From Craterostigma plantagineum (taxonomy: Eukaryota > Streptophyta > Magnoliopsida > Lamiales > Linderniaceae), in assembly GCA_027422505.1 (NCBI GenBank), contig JAPQWV010000738.1:186001-250000 (forward strand): a stretch of DNA of 64,000 nucleotides, given 5' to 3'. The position numbers and the translations under genes were made by a program. Below the pieces are notes generated by a model. It was not told the origin of the DNA and searched no databases. It was given only the letters and a program-made list of their open reading frames with translations. Position 1 is the stretch's first letter. Each line of letters begins with the position of its first letter. This document shows, in pieces, positions 31,998 through 46,006 of this stretch.

Positions 31998-34900
31998 ATG
32001 CGTATGCCACCATCCACCCTTCTAGCGCCGGCCGCCGGGGGGTCGGCCGACCAACTGACCCACCTATTGTTCCGACGCTTCTCGGATTCCGCCGACGGTC
32101 TCAATTCTCTGAGTATATTATGGAGATACCAAATACTCGACCCGAACAGCGACATTGTCAATTTATGGAATCATATCTTCTTGATTACGTGTTTGATATC
32201 TCTCTTCATCGACCCTTTGTACTTTTACCTTCCGTACGTCGGCGGCCAAGTTTGCATGTCGACGGACAACGCAGCCTCCGTCGTAATAACTTATTTCAGG
32301 ACGCTGACGGATTTATTTTATCTGCTGCACATGCTGATGAAGTTTAGAATGGCGTTCGTGGCTCCTAGCTCTAGGGTTTTCGGACGAGGAGAGTTGGTTA
32401 TGGATCCGCGGCAGATTACGATGAAGTATCTCAAGAAAGATTTCATCGTCGATTTGACTGCGACGTTGCCGTTGCCTCAGGTAAACTTTGGGTAAGGAAA
32501 GTGGTCGACGAAAGTACTTTAAGAAGCTCCACCTGGACTTTGTTTCACACTTTTGTTTTATTATCTCAGCTGACATGACAATGGAGGTGATCTTTCATCG
32601 ATAATTTCTTAGTCCTTACAGCAAATATGCATTGTAGTGGCCATTAATCGAAGAATAAGAAGCCATAGATTGCTATGTACATTTGAGTTTTTCCACACAA
32701 TGATGTCGATTTTCCTGCAGATTGTTATATGGTACGTAATTCCGGCGACAAAAACAGATGGAACGGGTCAAGCAAACAACACCCTTGCTCTGATTGTCCT
32801 AATCCAATACATTCCAAGGTTATTTGTGATCTTTCCTCTGAATCAGAGGATCATAAAAACCACTGGATTCATAGCTAAAACTGCTTGGGCTGGCGCTGCA
32901 TATAACCTTCTTCTTTACATCTTAGCCAGCCATGTGAGTACCTTAAAATCAGATCAAGCCTCTGTTTCTTTTCTCTACATATCGTTCGATTATTTAAATG
33001 TTATGTCTGCGTAGGTAATAGGAGCTTCTTGGTATTTAGCATCTATAGGGAGACAGCATTCTTGTTGGGAACTAGGATGCAGGCAAGAGTTCGATAGCAT
33101 CCCGCCTTGTAATCTGAAGTTCCTCGACTGCACAAGCGCCGAAATAGGAGGCCTCGAGAGAGATTACTGGCTGAACATGACGAGCGTTCTTACACGCTGC
33201 GATGCAAGAAACGAATACTCCGATTTCAAGTTTGGGATGTTTGCTGATGCTTTTACGAGCGAGGTCGCCTCGTCACGCTTCATCGAGAAGTACATCTACT
33301 GCCTTTGGTGGGGCCTAAGGAATTTGAGGTTCTCAAAACGTTTCTTTACATGCAAGCGAAATGTTCCTATCTTGTCTTGGCCTTGTGGGTTTAAGCTTTA
33401 TTACGCCCATTTTTTCGCAGTTCGTATGGACAGAACTTATCGACGAGTACTTACCTTGGAGAGACGCTGTTCTGCATCGTTCTCTGCATCGGCGGTCTTA
33501 TTCTATTCGCTCAGTTGATCGGAAACATGCAGGTGCGTAGTAATAACATCTGTGCCCATCCCTTCTTTCTCATCATCATCGTCCTCGAGTTGATTAGTTT
33601 CGTTTTTAATCTGCTTTGTTTCAAGACTTACTTACAATCGATGACTGTGAGGCTTGAAGAGTGGAGAATCAAGAGGAGGGACACCGAAGAGTGGATGAGG
33701 CACCGTCAATTGCCCCCCGACTTGCAAGAACGAGTGCGAAGATTCGAGCAGTACAGATGGCTCACGACCCGAGGAGTCGACGAGGAATCCATCTTGAAAT
33801 CCTTGCCAGTCGACCTCCGTCGGGAAATCAGGAGGCATCTCTGCCTCAACCTCGTTCGTCGCGTAAGTATAGACCAATAAGCTTTGTGTGGTTTCACTCA
33901 AAAATCAATTCGCAATATAGGGGGTAACCCAAAAGCTTATATACAAGTCGTACTTGGATTGGACTTGACACCCCAACAGTAGCAATCGCACCAATTAAAG
34001 ACGCATTGGATCTTCGAATGAGTCCGATTATAGACCCACTTGACCGTGGAGGAGTGTGCGTCTACGATGCCGTAGAAGGTCTTGCTGGGAATATAAATTC
34101 CCCTAAAGCCCAAATTCAGAAGCCCATGGGTTCCACTAATTGGCAGTAGAGGGAGTAGTCCACGAGCTTATAAACTGGTCTCAACCATTCTAATTATCCG
34201 ATGTGGTACTTGAGTTTGCTACCCAACATCATGTATCGTATAAGTGGGTCTAGACTCGCTCTCGTTTGAAGATCTAATGGGTCCGATTGTCATCCCTTAA
34301 CAGCAAGTAACTAAAACCATCATCGACATCCTAAACGGACGAAAAAACAATGAAAACGCAGGTGCCGTTCTTCGCCCAGATGGACGACCAGCTATTAGAC
34401 GCGATATGCGAGCGGCTCATCTCGTCCCTGAGCACGCCGGGGAGCTACATATGCCGTGAGGACGACCCGGTCGACGAGATGCTGTTCGTGATTCGAGGCC
34501 AGCTCGAGAGCTCGACGACCAACGGTGGGAGGTCGGGATTCTTCAACTCGATAACCCTCCGCCCGGGGGATTTCTGCGGGGAGGAGCTTCTGACGTGGGC
34601 CCTCGTCCCCAACTCGTCGAACCTCCCGACGTCGACGCGTACGGTGAAGACGGTGACGGAGGTGGAGGCGTTTGCGCTTCAGGCGGAGGACCTGAAGTTC
34701 GTGGCCATGCAGTTCAAGAGGCTGCACAGCATGAAGCTTCAGCACGCGTTCAGGTACTATTCGCACCAGTGGAGGACGTGGGGCTCGTGCTTCGTGCAGG
34801 CGGCGTGGAGGAGGTACAAGAAGAAGAAGATGGCGAGGGAGTTGGCCTTGCAGGAGGATTATTACTACAGTAACGTTCTCGGGGGAAGGCGGGAAGAAGG

Positions 34901-35138
34901 TGGTGATGATGATGATGATGATTTGTCGTCGGGGGATAACGGGAATAACGGTCAGCACCTCGGGGCGACTATTTTGGCGTCGAAGTTTGCTGCAAATACG
35001 AAGAGGGGAGGCGGAAGCGTCGTGCATCAACAGCAACAGCAGCAGCATAAAGTTCAGATGGGCGACGCTTCGTCTTCGAGTTTGAAGATGACGAAGCTGC
35101 TTAAGCCCGACGAGCCCGATTTCTCGGAAGACCCTTAG
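31998..35138 (+). CDS. Cyclic nucleotide-gated channel, CNGC14/17-like, copy 2
   Basis: Same six-exon, about 711-aa gene as at 1786-4926, shifted by 30,212 bases: exons 31998-32480, 32721-32933, 33015-33328, 33421-33532, 33626-33862 and 34362-35138. I noticed no coding difference. Its upstream region is shared only from 31752 (about 246 bases before the ATG). If both copies are real, their distal promoters differ: copy 1 has the E2-gene 3' flank upstream, and copy 2 has the A-rich repeat end. Confidence 0.88.
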
Positions 35139-35431
35139 CTTAGCTTAGCTTAGCTTAGATAAGGTTGTCGTTGTAAGAGGTATTGGAAATATGGGTCAAA
35201 AGGAGGGAGAAGTACAGGGAGGATTGTTAATTTTTTTATTTTTTTGTAAATGAACTAGAAAAGATGAGAATCAGAAATGAAAATCAGATATATGGAGAGC
35301 ACACACACACGCAATTCATGGAAGTTTTCCTTTTAGCATATAGATCAGTTATCTTGGCAATCAACGGTTATCACCTGATCAGTTATTGATGCACTAGCAT
35401 GTTTCTGTTATTTCTTGGCTCTTCGAAAACC

Positions 35432-36070
35432 CTAAATCGCCAATGCTCGATCCACATGATCATCACCTTCGAGGCAAATATCCTCTCCAAGTTCTCGTCG
35501 AACTTCTCCGATCGTCACTACAACCTCAAACTCGTCACTTGCCGTTGCAGGTTCTTCTCCTCCTCCTCCTCTCAGCTCATCGTTACCACCGATTATTGCA
35601 TCGTCGCTGGCAATAAGAAACCTACGACTGTCTCCGCCGCACAGAGATGACCCACTCCTAGTGATGCTATCGGCGTCGGCCCTACATATAGGACAAAGGG
35701 AGGAAGCCCTCGAAAGCCACGGATCCACACACTCCGCGTGGAAGCTGTGGTTGCAGAGAGGCAAAAGCCTGCACTTTTCGCCCGAAGAGAAGCTCTCGAG
35801 GCACACCGCGCAGATCGGAGGCGGGCTCGTGCCGCCCTTTTCGTCCAGCTCCTTGAAATCGAAGCAAGGGAGCTTCTCTATTTCGTCCCTCGACATGCTC
35901 GGGCATCCCAAACTACCCCTATCGATTTCGTTGTTGTTGTTGTTTGCTGCTGCTGATCGTTCGAGGCCGTTTAGGGTTCTACGGCCGACTATGCAGAGGT
36001 AGATTCTGAGGAGTATGCCTACGCCTATGAACGATAGGATTATGACTATGATCGTGGCCATGAATGGCAA
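35432..36070 (-). CDS. RING-H2 (ATL-type) E3 ligase, copy 2
   Basis: Same 212-aa intronless gene as at 5221-5859, with N-terminal membrane anchor, complete RING-H2 ligand set (C87 to C128) and DPW motif. The translated sequence is the same as copy 1. The whole neighbourhood, including the divergent spacer to the AN1 gene, is duplicated. Confidence 0.9.
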   Translation of the reverse strand: MPFMATIIVIILSFIGVGILLRIYLCIVGRRTLNGLERSAAANNNNNEIDRGSLGCPSMSRDEIEKLPCFDFKELDEKGGTSPPPICAVCLESFSSGEKCRLLPLCNHSFHAECVDPWLSRASSLCPICRADADSITRSGSSLCGGDSRRFLIASDDAIIGGNDELRGGGGEEPATASDEFEVVVTIGEVRRELGEDICLEGDDHVDRALAI

Positions 36071-36674
36071 AAAACATGTGCCTGCTATTCCTCAAACAAC
36101 ATGTTCGTAGAAAAGATTATCACAAATTAACACTTGAAAGAACTCAATTAGCTATCACACAATAGTGCTATCTAGGGTAATCTTGTTCTAATAATGCAAC
36201 AAACTTCAAAAGCAAAGGCTTTTGGGCTGCTGATGATGCATGGAGATTGTCTTTTCATATTCTACGTTGAAAGGTAATTCTATACCAGCAGAAGAAGTTA
36301 AGCCTAATAAAGCCAAATTATGTGATTGATTATAATAAACAGACAAAACCTTTTAGTTGGTTTTGTTGGAGGAAGGAGACGATAGTGTAGTGGAGTGGGT
36401 AGAGAATAATAAGATATTCTTATTAAAATGGTTGGAAATCTTCTGAGTTGTAATGTAAGGTATGAATTAATGGGCCACAAACTTCATAATATGAGCCCAA
36501 CAGGCCCACATATTCCCAAATACGTGTTCGATCCAAACCCGAATCTCTCTTATGGCCCATGGGTCGGGTCAATTTTGACCAGCCGCAGCCATGGTCAACC
36601 TTCGTGGAGGTTTTCTTCCCGCGTAAGAAATCCTTCGATTTAATCTTATGCCCCAAGGCAGAACCCCCGCGCAC

Positions 36675-36682
36675 TATAAATA
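36675..36682 (+). promoter_or_regulatory. TATA box of AN1 gene, copy 2
   Basis: tataaata, identical in context to 6464-6471, 137 bases before the second AN1 start codon. Confidence 0.65.
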
Positions 36683-36811
36683 GACGAAGCATGAATGCGT
36701 ATCTCCATCTTCATCAACAAAATCATCTGAAGAAGCCCAAAGGAAATCTCTCATCAATCCCATCGATCAAATCGTCGAAATAATCACAGAGAAGAGAAGA
36801 CTAACAGAGCT

Positions 36812-37486
36812 ATGTCGGGCGGCGGAACCGAAGCGTTTCCAGAATTAGGACGGCACTGCCAACACGAAGACTGCCGTCAGCTCGATTTCCTACCTTTCAC
36901 TTGCAACGCCTGCCGCAAGGTAGCAGCGGATTCTTCGTTCTGTCGATTTTTTTCCCCCAATTTTGTTGTTTCTTCAAACAGTGAATTGGATCGATTTCTT
37001 CGTTTAACTCAGGTGTTTTGCGTCGAGCACCGCTCCTACAAATCGCACGACTGCCCCAAGTCCGACGCGAGCAGCCGAAAGGTCGTCGTCTGCGAGGTTT
37101 GCTCCGGCGCGGTGGAGACCACCGGCCGGTACGGCGACGACGAGAAGAAGCTTCTAGAAGAACACGCGAAGTCGGTAGACTGCGATCCGAGGAAGAAGAA
37201 GAAGCCGACGTGCCCCGTGCGGCGGTGCAAGGAGGTGCTGACGTTCTCCAACAACGCCACGTGTAAGAGCTGCGGCGTTAGGGTTTGCTTGAGGCACAGA
37301 TTCGCCACGGAGCACACGTGTGAGAAGATGAAGGGGCAAATTGGTAATAATGAACAACACAGAAGCGATGGCAAGTTCTTGGCTGCTCTGAGCTCGAGGA
37401 TGGGGAAAGAGTGCAGTGGTACGGACGATAAGCATAAGAAAATGGTCAAAACTCCATCGCAGCAGCTCAGCGTTAGAGCCTTTTGA
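36812..37486 (+). CDS. Two-AN1 zinc finger protein (SAP12-like), copy 2
   Basis: Same gene as at 6601-7275: exons 36812-36919 and 37013-37486, spliced product 193 aa. The 93-base in-frame, stop-free intron splits the first AN1 finger as in copy 1. No coding difference was seen. Confidence 0.88.
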   Translation: MSGGGTEAFPELGRHCQHEDCRQLDFLPFTCNACRKVAADSSFCRFFSPNFVVSSNSELDRFLRLTQVFCVEHRSYKSHDCPKSDASSRKVVVCEVCSGAVETTGRYGDDEKKLLEEHAKSVDCDPRKKKKPTCPVRRCKEVLTFSNNATCKSCGVRVCLRHRFATEHTCEKMKGQIGNNEQHRSDGKFLAALSSRMGKECSGTDDKHKKMVKTPSQQLSVRAF

Positions 37487-37973
37487 ATTTGTTTTCCTTT
37501 TTTTTTTTGTTGGGTGCTTGTGTTTTTATTTGTATTGTATGTAATATTACCGTTGTTCAAACATTTTTCTTCTGAGAAAAATAAAAAACAGAAATACACA
37601 CACTGCAACAATAGATCATTATACAGTTGCAAGAACTTTACATCAAAATACACTTGCAGAATCAAAGTAGGTGCAAATACATCCATACATAGACTTTATG
37701 TACAAGATTTTATTCACAGTTCAACAGTGCTTCGATTCTCCTTCGATGGAGTATTGATGCTTCTTCGTCGTGATATCGACAAATTGCGACTTTGATTCAG
37801 TTATTTGCGTCTGTTAGCTTATATTCATCCCTGTAATAATGGTGGGATCTCATGGTTTACGACAAAAGAAACGTTAAGATAAGATGATGATGAAGGAGAG
37901 TTCGTTCTTTTTATTCCATTATATAACATATCATTACAGTAGTTGTTTATTCAGCAGACATATAATATAACAT

Positions 37974-38027
<54 letters not shown>

Positions 38028-38059
38028 CAGCCATTTGAACTTTGAAGCAAAGGTAGAAC

Positions 38060-39249
38060 TCACAGTTTGGCATTCAAGTACTGTTCTACAGTGAGAGGCT
38101 TAGGACCACCAAACCAGTTTATCATGAATATGTTCTCAATCTCCAACTTGAATATCCGGAAATTGTGACTTTTAGGCCAAGCTGCGTAAATATCGAGAAA
38201 AATATTCAGATATCAAAATTACAACTCCGATAAGCTATTCCTCATAGACCCGAAAAAATTTATGCTTACTTTTCATCTCGGGGTGCTTTGCGAACAATGC
38301 GTTTTCGGCAAACTTGGCTTCCTCCGAGCCTTTACCGAGCGGTTTTAACTGAACATCATCATACAAACCAAACATGGCACAAAGCATAAATAAGGCACAG
38401 TGAAGATGTAGTATTAAAAATCGACAGTTCATAGAAAGTGAAGAACCACAAACCTTTCCAACAAGGGTAATTTTGGCACACGATGGATTCTCGGGATCTT
38501 TCTTGCCACATGTTCCGAGGTTGTACTCGCTTACTGTTAGAGAAGATCTCTGATCCTTCAAGGCATTACTCGCCGTAGGGTCGAGGGCTGTCAAGTAAAA
38601 GTAGGGAATGCCTTTCCCTTTGTCTGGCAATCCATCGCTGAACGAAACGACATTTCTGCAATGAATATCGCATTACGGTCAAGGATTTTAGACAGCATTA
38701 CGGTCCACAATAAATCAGACAAAAAAACCTTAACAAGAAGACAAGGAACTAATCTCCATCAAGACAATCTCTGTAAATATTTCTGAATTGCTACTCCAAA
38801 ATCAAGAAATGAGCAGTTCTTATTACAAACATGGCTATAAGTACCCAAACGGTGCGCCGCCCCAATCGCTTGAGATTGTGCTGCAAAATTGAACAAACTA
38901 AACTATATCAGCTGTGGCCCATAAGAAAAAAATTGAATCTTTAAGCTAATATCATCATATAATAAGTTTCTATGGTATAAAGCAATCGACTTCACAGCAA
39001 AGGAAAAAGAAAAGGTAAGAAGGAATGGAATTACTTGAGGACTCCCCAAGAACCCTGAGAGACCAACCACCGAGCGAAGCGTGCCACGTCATTAGGCTGG
39101 GGCCTATCGATTGACATCAACAGAGGTCGACCATGTACGGATTCTTGAAAGAAACCAAGAGACAAAAAGATGGATAAATAAAACAACCCTTTAAGTTCCA
39201 TCATTTCTACGTTTTTCTCTTTAATTGCTGAAGCGTTTTGAGATGACAA
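38060..39249 (-). CDS. CREG-like secreted protein, copy 2
   Basis: Same five-exon gene as at 7847-9036, shifted by 30,213 bases: exons 39249-39035, 38880-38845, 38655-38454, 38348-38270 and 38181-38060. Signal-peptide-like start and all CREG landmarks are retained. Confidence 0.88.
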
Positions 39250-40164
39250 TAATCGGACCGAAGCTGGCTGTGTTTTGATAGGTATTTTCCCTTCTAATCT
39301 ATATGTAGTTGGAATCCATGTTCACCTTATTCGCTACTGCGAATTTGTTTGGACTTTCTACTCTTTAATGGTATTTAAAGTAAACTGTATTCTACAATGA
39401 TTGGCAACTGATAGTAAATTCTTGCGACAAGCAACAACAAGAAGAAAGAGTTTTCATTGTCTGCGCTCGAGTGCTTGATAAGGACCGTGTGGGCCATCAA
39501 GCATGGGTTTGCACCTGTTAGTTATGACCTTTCCCTGTTTTAATCTCATCTTCTTGTTAGCTTTTTTCACATGGATAATGTTGGCTAAGCTAATTTAATA
39601 TAACTTTCCTACATTTGAAATAAAAAAAGTACTCGTGTGCCAGCTTACATTGGAAAGGAAGAGATATCATGAAAATAATACCTACTATCGAGTCGCTGAA
39701 AACATAGGAGGCATCTTACTTTCTCCAAAACTATAATGTTCATCTATCTCTATGACGCCACATAATAATCAAACATCATATAGGAAAAGGATCGAGTTTT
39801 TTTTTCCTTTCTTTTTCAATAGTGTAGAAAACATACAAGAAACGTAATGAAACTTAAGTGAAGCATATCCATCATATGACACTTCGCAGTTGAGAAAAAA
39901 GGCCTATAACACTTCACGTTGCTAGAGCTAGACATCGTTGCTGACCAATCAAAATATATTTAGGTAATAAACCAGAAATCTTACACAGAGCAGAATATCA
40001 TGATTCATGTCAAAATCAAATCATCCAAGTACACCTTAAACCTTACATTTCCACTCAATGTCTCAAACTAACAACCAACAGTTCACAAGTTCTGAAACTT
40101 CCCATGGCTGAGAAAATAAAAAAAATGCAGGCAAAATAACATTAGTTTAGCAGCAATTGCATAA

Positions 40165-42542
40165 TCAGGCGTGCTGGCCGAGAGCCTTGGGAAGGTTCTT
40201 GGCATATATATCGGCCCAAACACGGCCTAAAGAAGAACCCCAATTAGCCCATTCGTCCACCTTCTGCCTGACTCGGGTTAGGACAATAGGCAGAGCAACA
40301 CAAGGGTTTTTTCGCACGCTTTCCATCACTTCACGAGCATGTTTACCGTACAAGCGTTGGATGCATCTTTCGTCGGTTGCTGCGTAAGAAATAAGGGAGA
40401 AAGACGGGCAATAATTAGCAACCACTATTTAAAGGACATAAGTTTGATCATTCTCTGCGATCGAATTCAAACCTGTGAAATGGCCATCAATAAAGAACCC
40501 ATCATCGAGCACAATCGAGTGATGGTTAATCTTGATCAAAAACTTCTCGATTCGCCCAGCATATGATTTGAAAGCCTCCACCAAAATCTCCAACTCAAAT
40601 CTGAAAGATACATAGGCCAGAGTTGTGGAGAGCGTATCAGAAGAACAATAAGCTTATAAAATTTTTAATTTTATTACCTATCGTCTTCGCACTTAAACAA
40701 GCTCTCCTCGTACTTGTTTGGTTGCACGGATATGAAGGAGGAGTTCTCCGTAACAGAAGCAACAGACATGCAACAAGTGTTCAGAACTTCAAGATCCTTA
40801 TCTGACACGTGATGATGCTGCAAAAACCATTTTTTTTTTGTCGAGTTAAAATTATAGACTTGGTCAAAACAAATTAAGAGTATCGGCACCAAGAAATTCC
40901 TACATAGTTGGGAAGAAGAAGATAGCTAGGAGTGCAACGACGGAAATTCGATAGATCAAGTTTGGAGCGCTTTTTGCCGTGCACAGCCTTCTCTTTCCCA
41001 GCTTCATCATCAACTTCATGGGTTCCGTCCAAAATCATAATGGGATTCGAAGAATTTCCTTCATTCAACAACAATAATGTTTCCGAGTTGGCATACAGAA
41101 CATGGAATAGAACTAAAAGTAAAAGAAAAGGATGAAGCTAAAACAAGACGACACGTAGATAATTTTACAACTGTACGAAGCCAAATTATACTTACCTCCC
41201 AAATTTTCGACTGGAAGAGCCGAATCCAATTTCTGCGGCAAGAAGCGGCTAAAATCAGACAGAAGATCTTTGTGATCATCCAAAAGTATTGTAACCTGGG
41301 CAGAAGAAAAAGAAAATTTTACAAGTAATTTTAAAGAAAAATAAATAAACTGTATTGATTCATGTCAGCTCCATGCGTACCTCTTGGACGACCACAGCAA
41401 TACTCGTCTGCTTCTTACGGTACATATCTATGATCCCCAGGAAGGATCTATACAAAGAATCGTTGCGCTCCTGGGCAAGCGAAGACAACAAAGATCATAT
41501 TCTTAGCTGTCAAACTCATCTGAAGAACAGAATCATTGCAAGAGTTATCAATATCTACCTTCATTTTGTTCAAAGAACTTCGAATATCTGCTACCTCAGG
41601 TCTACTATTCTGGGGCCCAGGATCTGTGCCATCCTCATCTTCGAGGGTAATTTCGTAACGCTTAGGCCAAAACATGTTGAACCCGCGAATTAAATTCGGA
41701 TGTCCTCTTAGTATAACTTTCACTCGTTGTGAGATATCAGATGGATCAATCCTAACAGAAGGAAAAAGAAAACGATTCACACTCGTAAACATTAAGATTC
41801 TCTCTCAACACATATATCAACCATACAAAGAAAAGATCAATTTTACCTTTCACATCCGCTGCCACTGACGACATCCAGGAAATGACGATACTTTTCCCTC
41901 TGATCAGGAAAAGCATCCTTCACTTGGTGTAAGTACTTCTCTGCATCATCAACTGTCAGTTTTTGCTTAAAACTGATATCAACATCAGCTCCCGCGTTGT
42001 TTTTATGAGGATGTGAAGGTCCACGCCTATTATGTTATAAAGAACAAAAAAACATTTAGATTAGATCAAAATCCAGCGCGTAACAAAACATATAAAGCAT
42101 AAGCAAAACAAGAACACAACAAGGTCTCAAATACTACGTACATATACTAAATCTTAAAGAAAATATAAATTTTCATGAACTGTAAATAAATGTAACTCCA
42201 AATCCTCATTCGTGATAAAATTTTAGGGCAAGTTAAATCAAATTATAATATTTCATGACCATTTCAAAACTTTCTGAAACAGCTACCTGATTAGGACAAC
42301 CAGCTATTTTTGCACGTCACAATGCATAATGCACTCATCTTACATATGCCGAATACACAAACAAAAATACACAAGGAATCATCCTACAATACAAATACAA
42401 GATTTAACATAGAATTAAATCTACCAAATCAAATCGAAGGTAAAAAATAATAAAACAAGTTTTACGATTCTCCAAGAGAGGAAGGCTCAAACGGCAGCTT
42501 GGATTGAGGGTTTGCTTCCGACTCCTCGTGCAATCGCTTCAT
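40165..42542 (-). CDS. Truncated SIN3-like corepressor A, copy 2
   Basis: Same nine-exon, 443-aa gene as at 9953-12329. The only difference noticed is one extra T in an intron homopolymer (near 40830). PAH1, PAH2 and the HID region are intact; PAH3 and the C-terminal half are absent, as in copy 1. Confidence 0.85.
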
Positions 42543-44508
42543 TTTCTCTGCGCTGCTAGAAGAAAACGAGATTTGTTACCAGACCAATCGTTGAGTGTCC
42601 ATATATATATACAGTCTGTGATGTCGCATCGTAAGAGCCCTAATTAAAAGTCCACAAGACGGTAAAAGCCCAAATTTACCATATTGGCCCATTTTATCTC
42701 ACAGCCCATATAGGCCCACGTCATCTCTCGGTATAGATCTTTCAATAGCGCTTCAACCCTTAAGTCATCGGTGATGTATCGACCTTCCATTTCATGACTC
42801 AATTTGTGCATCGACCGTCAAATCGACGAGTTCTTGAAGTTGACGCCAAGTATCTCTCAAAAATAAATACAAATTTTTTAGAACAAATGAGTAATCAGCT
42901 GAACTTATACTAGCCAGATGCATGCATACCTCTTGGGAAAACCTCTCAAGAATTGCAGACCGATTCATGTTTCTGTAAAAAACGCGTTTTTATTTGAAAA
43001 CTCATAACATCCTAACTGCACAATGAAAACAGTTTTGAAGGGTTCAGGGATATCTAAGGCTGTGCGAGTAAACTTCAATTCATCGAAGCACCGAGAACTG
43101 AACTAAATAGTAATAATGAAAACTTTGATGAATACAAAGTCCCCTGCTTTTTGCAATAAATCTGACTAAAACATGCAAACAAAAGTTAGGAATAGTAACC
43201 CACACAATATACCATCAACGCATAGCAGTTAGCTCTCAACACTTTCAGATATTCACAAAAACTTCCATGAGATATGAATAGTTTGGGAGCAAATCAGCAA
43301 CCTGGAACCTTTAGGAGGAATAAATTGAATAAACCAAATCTCAATTTACAAAAATTCAGAAAACTATAATGAGAGAATTGATCAAAAGAAGAAAAAGGAA
43401 GTAAAGCAAATGAAAATTTCTATAACTAAGTGGAAAATGGATAAACTAAATACAAAGCAGTCGGGTGAACACACGTGGATTACGCTTACAATGCAAACCA
43501 ATAACGCAAACTGCCCCATCCTCGTAAATTAATACGACAGTTTCAAATAGAGATGACAGTGCTCATACCAAACTTGGTTGAAAGAAGATGATCGAACAGG
43601 TGTCGGGCTATATGCCAAACTATAGATATTCAGCGGCCAAATAAGTAAATCAAAACCAGTTCAAAAATCTTTCGAAGTATATAATAAGTACATAAATTAA
43701 ATAACATCAAACAAGAAATAGTGACTTACACAACTCACTTTCCAGCGCATCTTTCTCATCACATAGGCCAAAATACAAGTACGCACAAAATCTTCAATTG
43801 CACAAGCCGAAACATCTACAAGAATTCAGTAAGCTCGTCAATGATCTTCGGGGTTAACCAGAAGTTCCAAAACCTGGCACAGCAAAAAAAAAAAAAAACA
43901 AATTTTAGAACAACGAAATAATTTGATTGAACTTAATACAAATTTAAATGCAGGAATACCTCTTGGAAACCTCAATGGCGCCCTTGTGATGACCATGGTA
44001 ACTACATCAATAAAGAACGATTTAGACAATAGTGAAAGGGTTTATACGCTAAGCTCAGCTGAAATAATAAAGACAACAAAAGGGATGATAACTTAATAAC
44101 TGAATCAGGGCGAAAACCCAACATGTCAACTCTTCTCTATGATTGAAACAGAATAAGCAAACAAGAAACATAAATAGATCAAAATTTCAGGGTTTGTGAA
44201 TTTTTGCATTAGGTTAAAAAAACAGTGATATAGTAGAGATGAAAATCGGAGATGAAGGGGAATAAAGATAAAATTGGGCAAAGGAGAAGATTCAGAAATA
44301 AAAAGGAGAATTTAGAATATATGGATTCATTTAGCCAACTTTATTATGGCTAAGTTTTCAGGCCCAAGAAGCTCAAGGCCCAATCTCAAGGATTCATGTA
44401 GCATGTCAAAAAAAACCAAGTCACATACTGATCTTTGTCCAGTCAGATAATCATCTCTACTTCGAACACAAATTCTGAAGCTCGACGTATTATTAGATCG
44501 CTCGATGG

Positions 44509-45635
44509 CTAACACAACTGAGCCGTGCCATGCGATGACGTGTCTCTCTCTTTCCATGCTCGGAAAACCTCGAGTGAATCTTAGCGCATTCGTCGACCCA
44601 TCGATTTAGCTTCTGCCTAACGCGCGCGTTAGGATGATGAGCAATGCGCGATATGGTCTTTCCCGAAGAGAACTAATCACTTCAGGCCGTACAACCTTTT
44701 GATGCATAACAAGCAGAATAAAAAGATGGAGACCATATAAATTAGCAAAAACCGCAGTATTTAAACAAAGATATATCTGCAATCGCAACAATATTCAACG
44801 TATAGTATATATATATTTAACATAAACGCATACAATTTTATGTTTACCTATCGTCTTCGCATTTAAACAAGCTCTCCTCGTAGTGAGGAGTGGTTACAGA
44901 CACCCTGCGATCGTTTAGAACTTCATTATCAAGATCAGTCCTTCCACTAGCTCTAGAGATGGGATGCTGCAAAAACAAATTTGTCGAATTACATCGTAAC
45001 TATGTTAATAACATATATTAAAATATAAAAAACCACTTACACCATGAAAATTCTTACACGTTAATTAGGAAGAAGCTGATAACCCGGAGTGCAGCGATGA
45101 CATTCTTCAACTACACGCGCTTTCTCCGACATCCTCGAGTGTATGGAAGAATGTCCTTCGTTCAATGAAGTTTCTGAGATTGATAGACAGCATGAAACAA
45201 AATCGAAGGTTCAGACGGTTGCAAATAAATACTTAACACTTAGGGTGCGTCTGGTCCGCAGAATTCGGTGTGGAAAAGAAAAGAAAAGTATGGTCATACG
45301 CATTGAACCATTGCACATTACGCTTCACGTGTCGTACCATTCCGCTTTTTCTTTTCTTTTCTACGTCAAAATCCGTAAACCGAACACAGCCTTAAGATAT
45401 TGAGCGCAGCCTAATATATATGGGGGGTAAAACGGTTTTAAAAGTTTGTTTTTTCCGCATACCGCCAGAACCATATACGCGTTTAAAATAAATCGAAGAA
45501 GGAAAATAGCGCAATGTATAGCTCACTTTTCAGCTGGCGAGATCCTTCCACTGTATGCGCCGAAGCCGAAGAATCTGGCAAGAATTTGCGAAATTCCACT
45601 AGAAGATCGCCGTGGTTCGCCAAGAGCGACGAAAC
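44509..45635 (-). pseudogene. SIN3-like pseudogene B, copy 2
   Basis: Carries the same lesions as at 14295-15421: missing exons 1-4 and 8, TAA at the exon-6 end, deletion in exon 7, frameshift in exon 9, and the same MITE insertion. The lesions therefore predate the 30-kb duplication. Confidence 0.8.
45243..45391. mobile_element. Tourist/PIF-Harbinger-like MITE, copy 2
   Basis: Duplicate of the element at 15029-15177, with the same TTA target duplication and inverted ends. Confidence 0.7.
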
Positions 45636-46006
45636 CTGGAGCAAAAAAATATAGAGTAAGATTTGTGTTTCTATAATTCTCGGCTCATATCCTGCCGTCA
45701 GTGCATATAAATAGTATCACACTTGTCTTAGGGTTTGTTGGTAATGACTCGGCTGATTGTACACAAAGCCCCATGACAACTCGATTTCCTGGGCCCACTG
45801 TCTTTGACATTCATAAGTACTTTATAATTATAATGCTTGTATAAAATATCGTAATTATTTTATGTAAATTAAACAGCAAATCACACACATCACCGTCCGT
45901 AAGTATATACGGCGAAAGATCCTCGGAACAAGATTCTGTCTCATCTTTCAAAAAATATACGCTCAGCCTCAGGCGAACAGTGTTTTCCTCAAAATGGTTA
46001 GCGATT

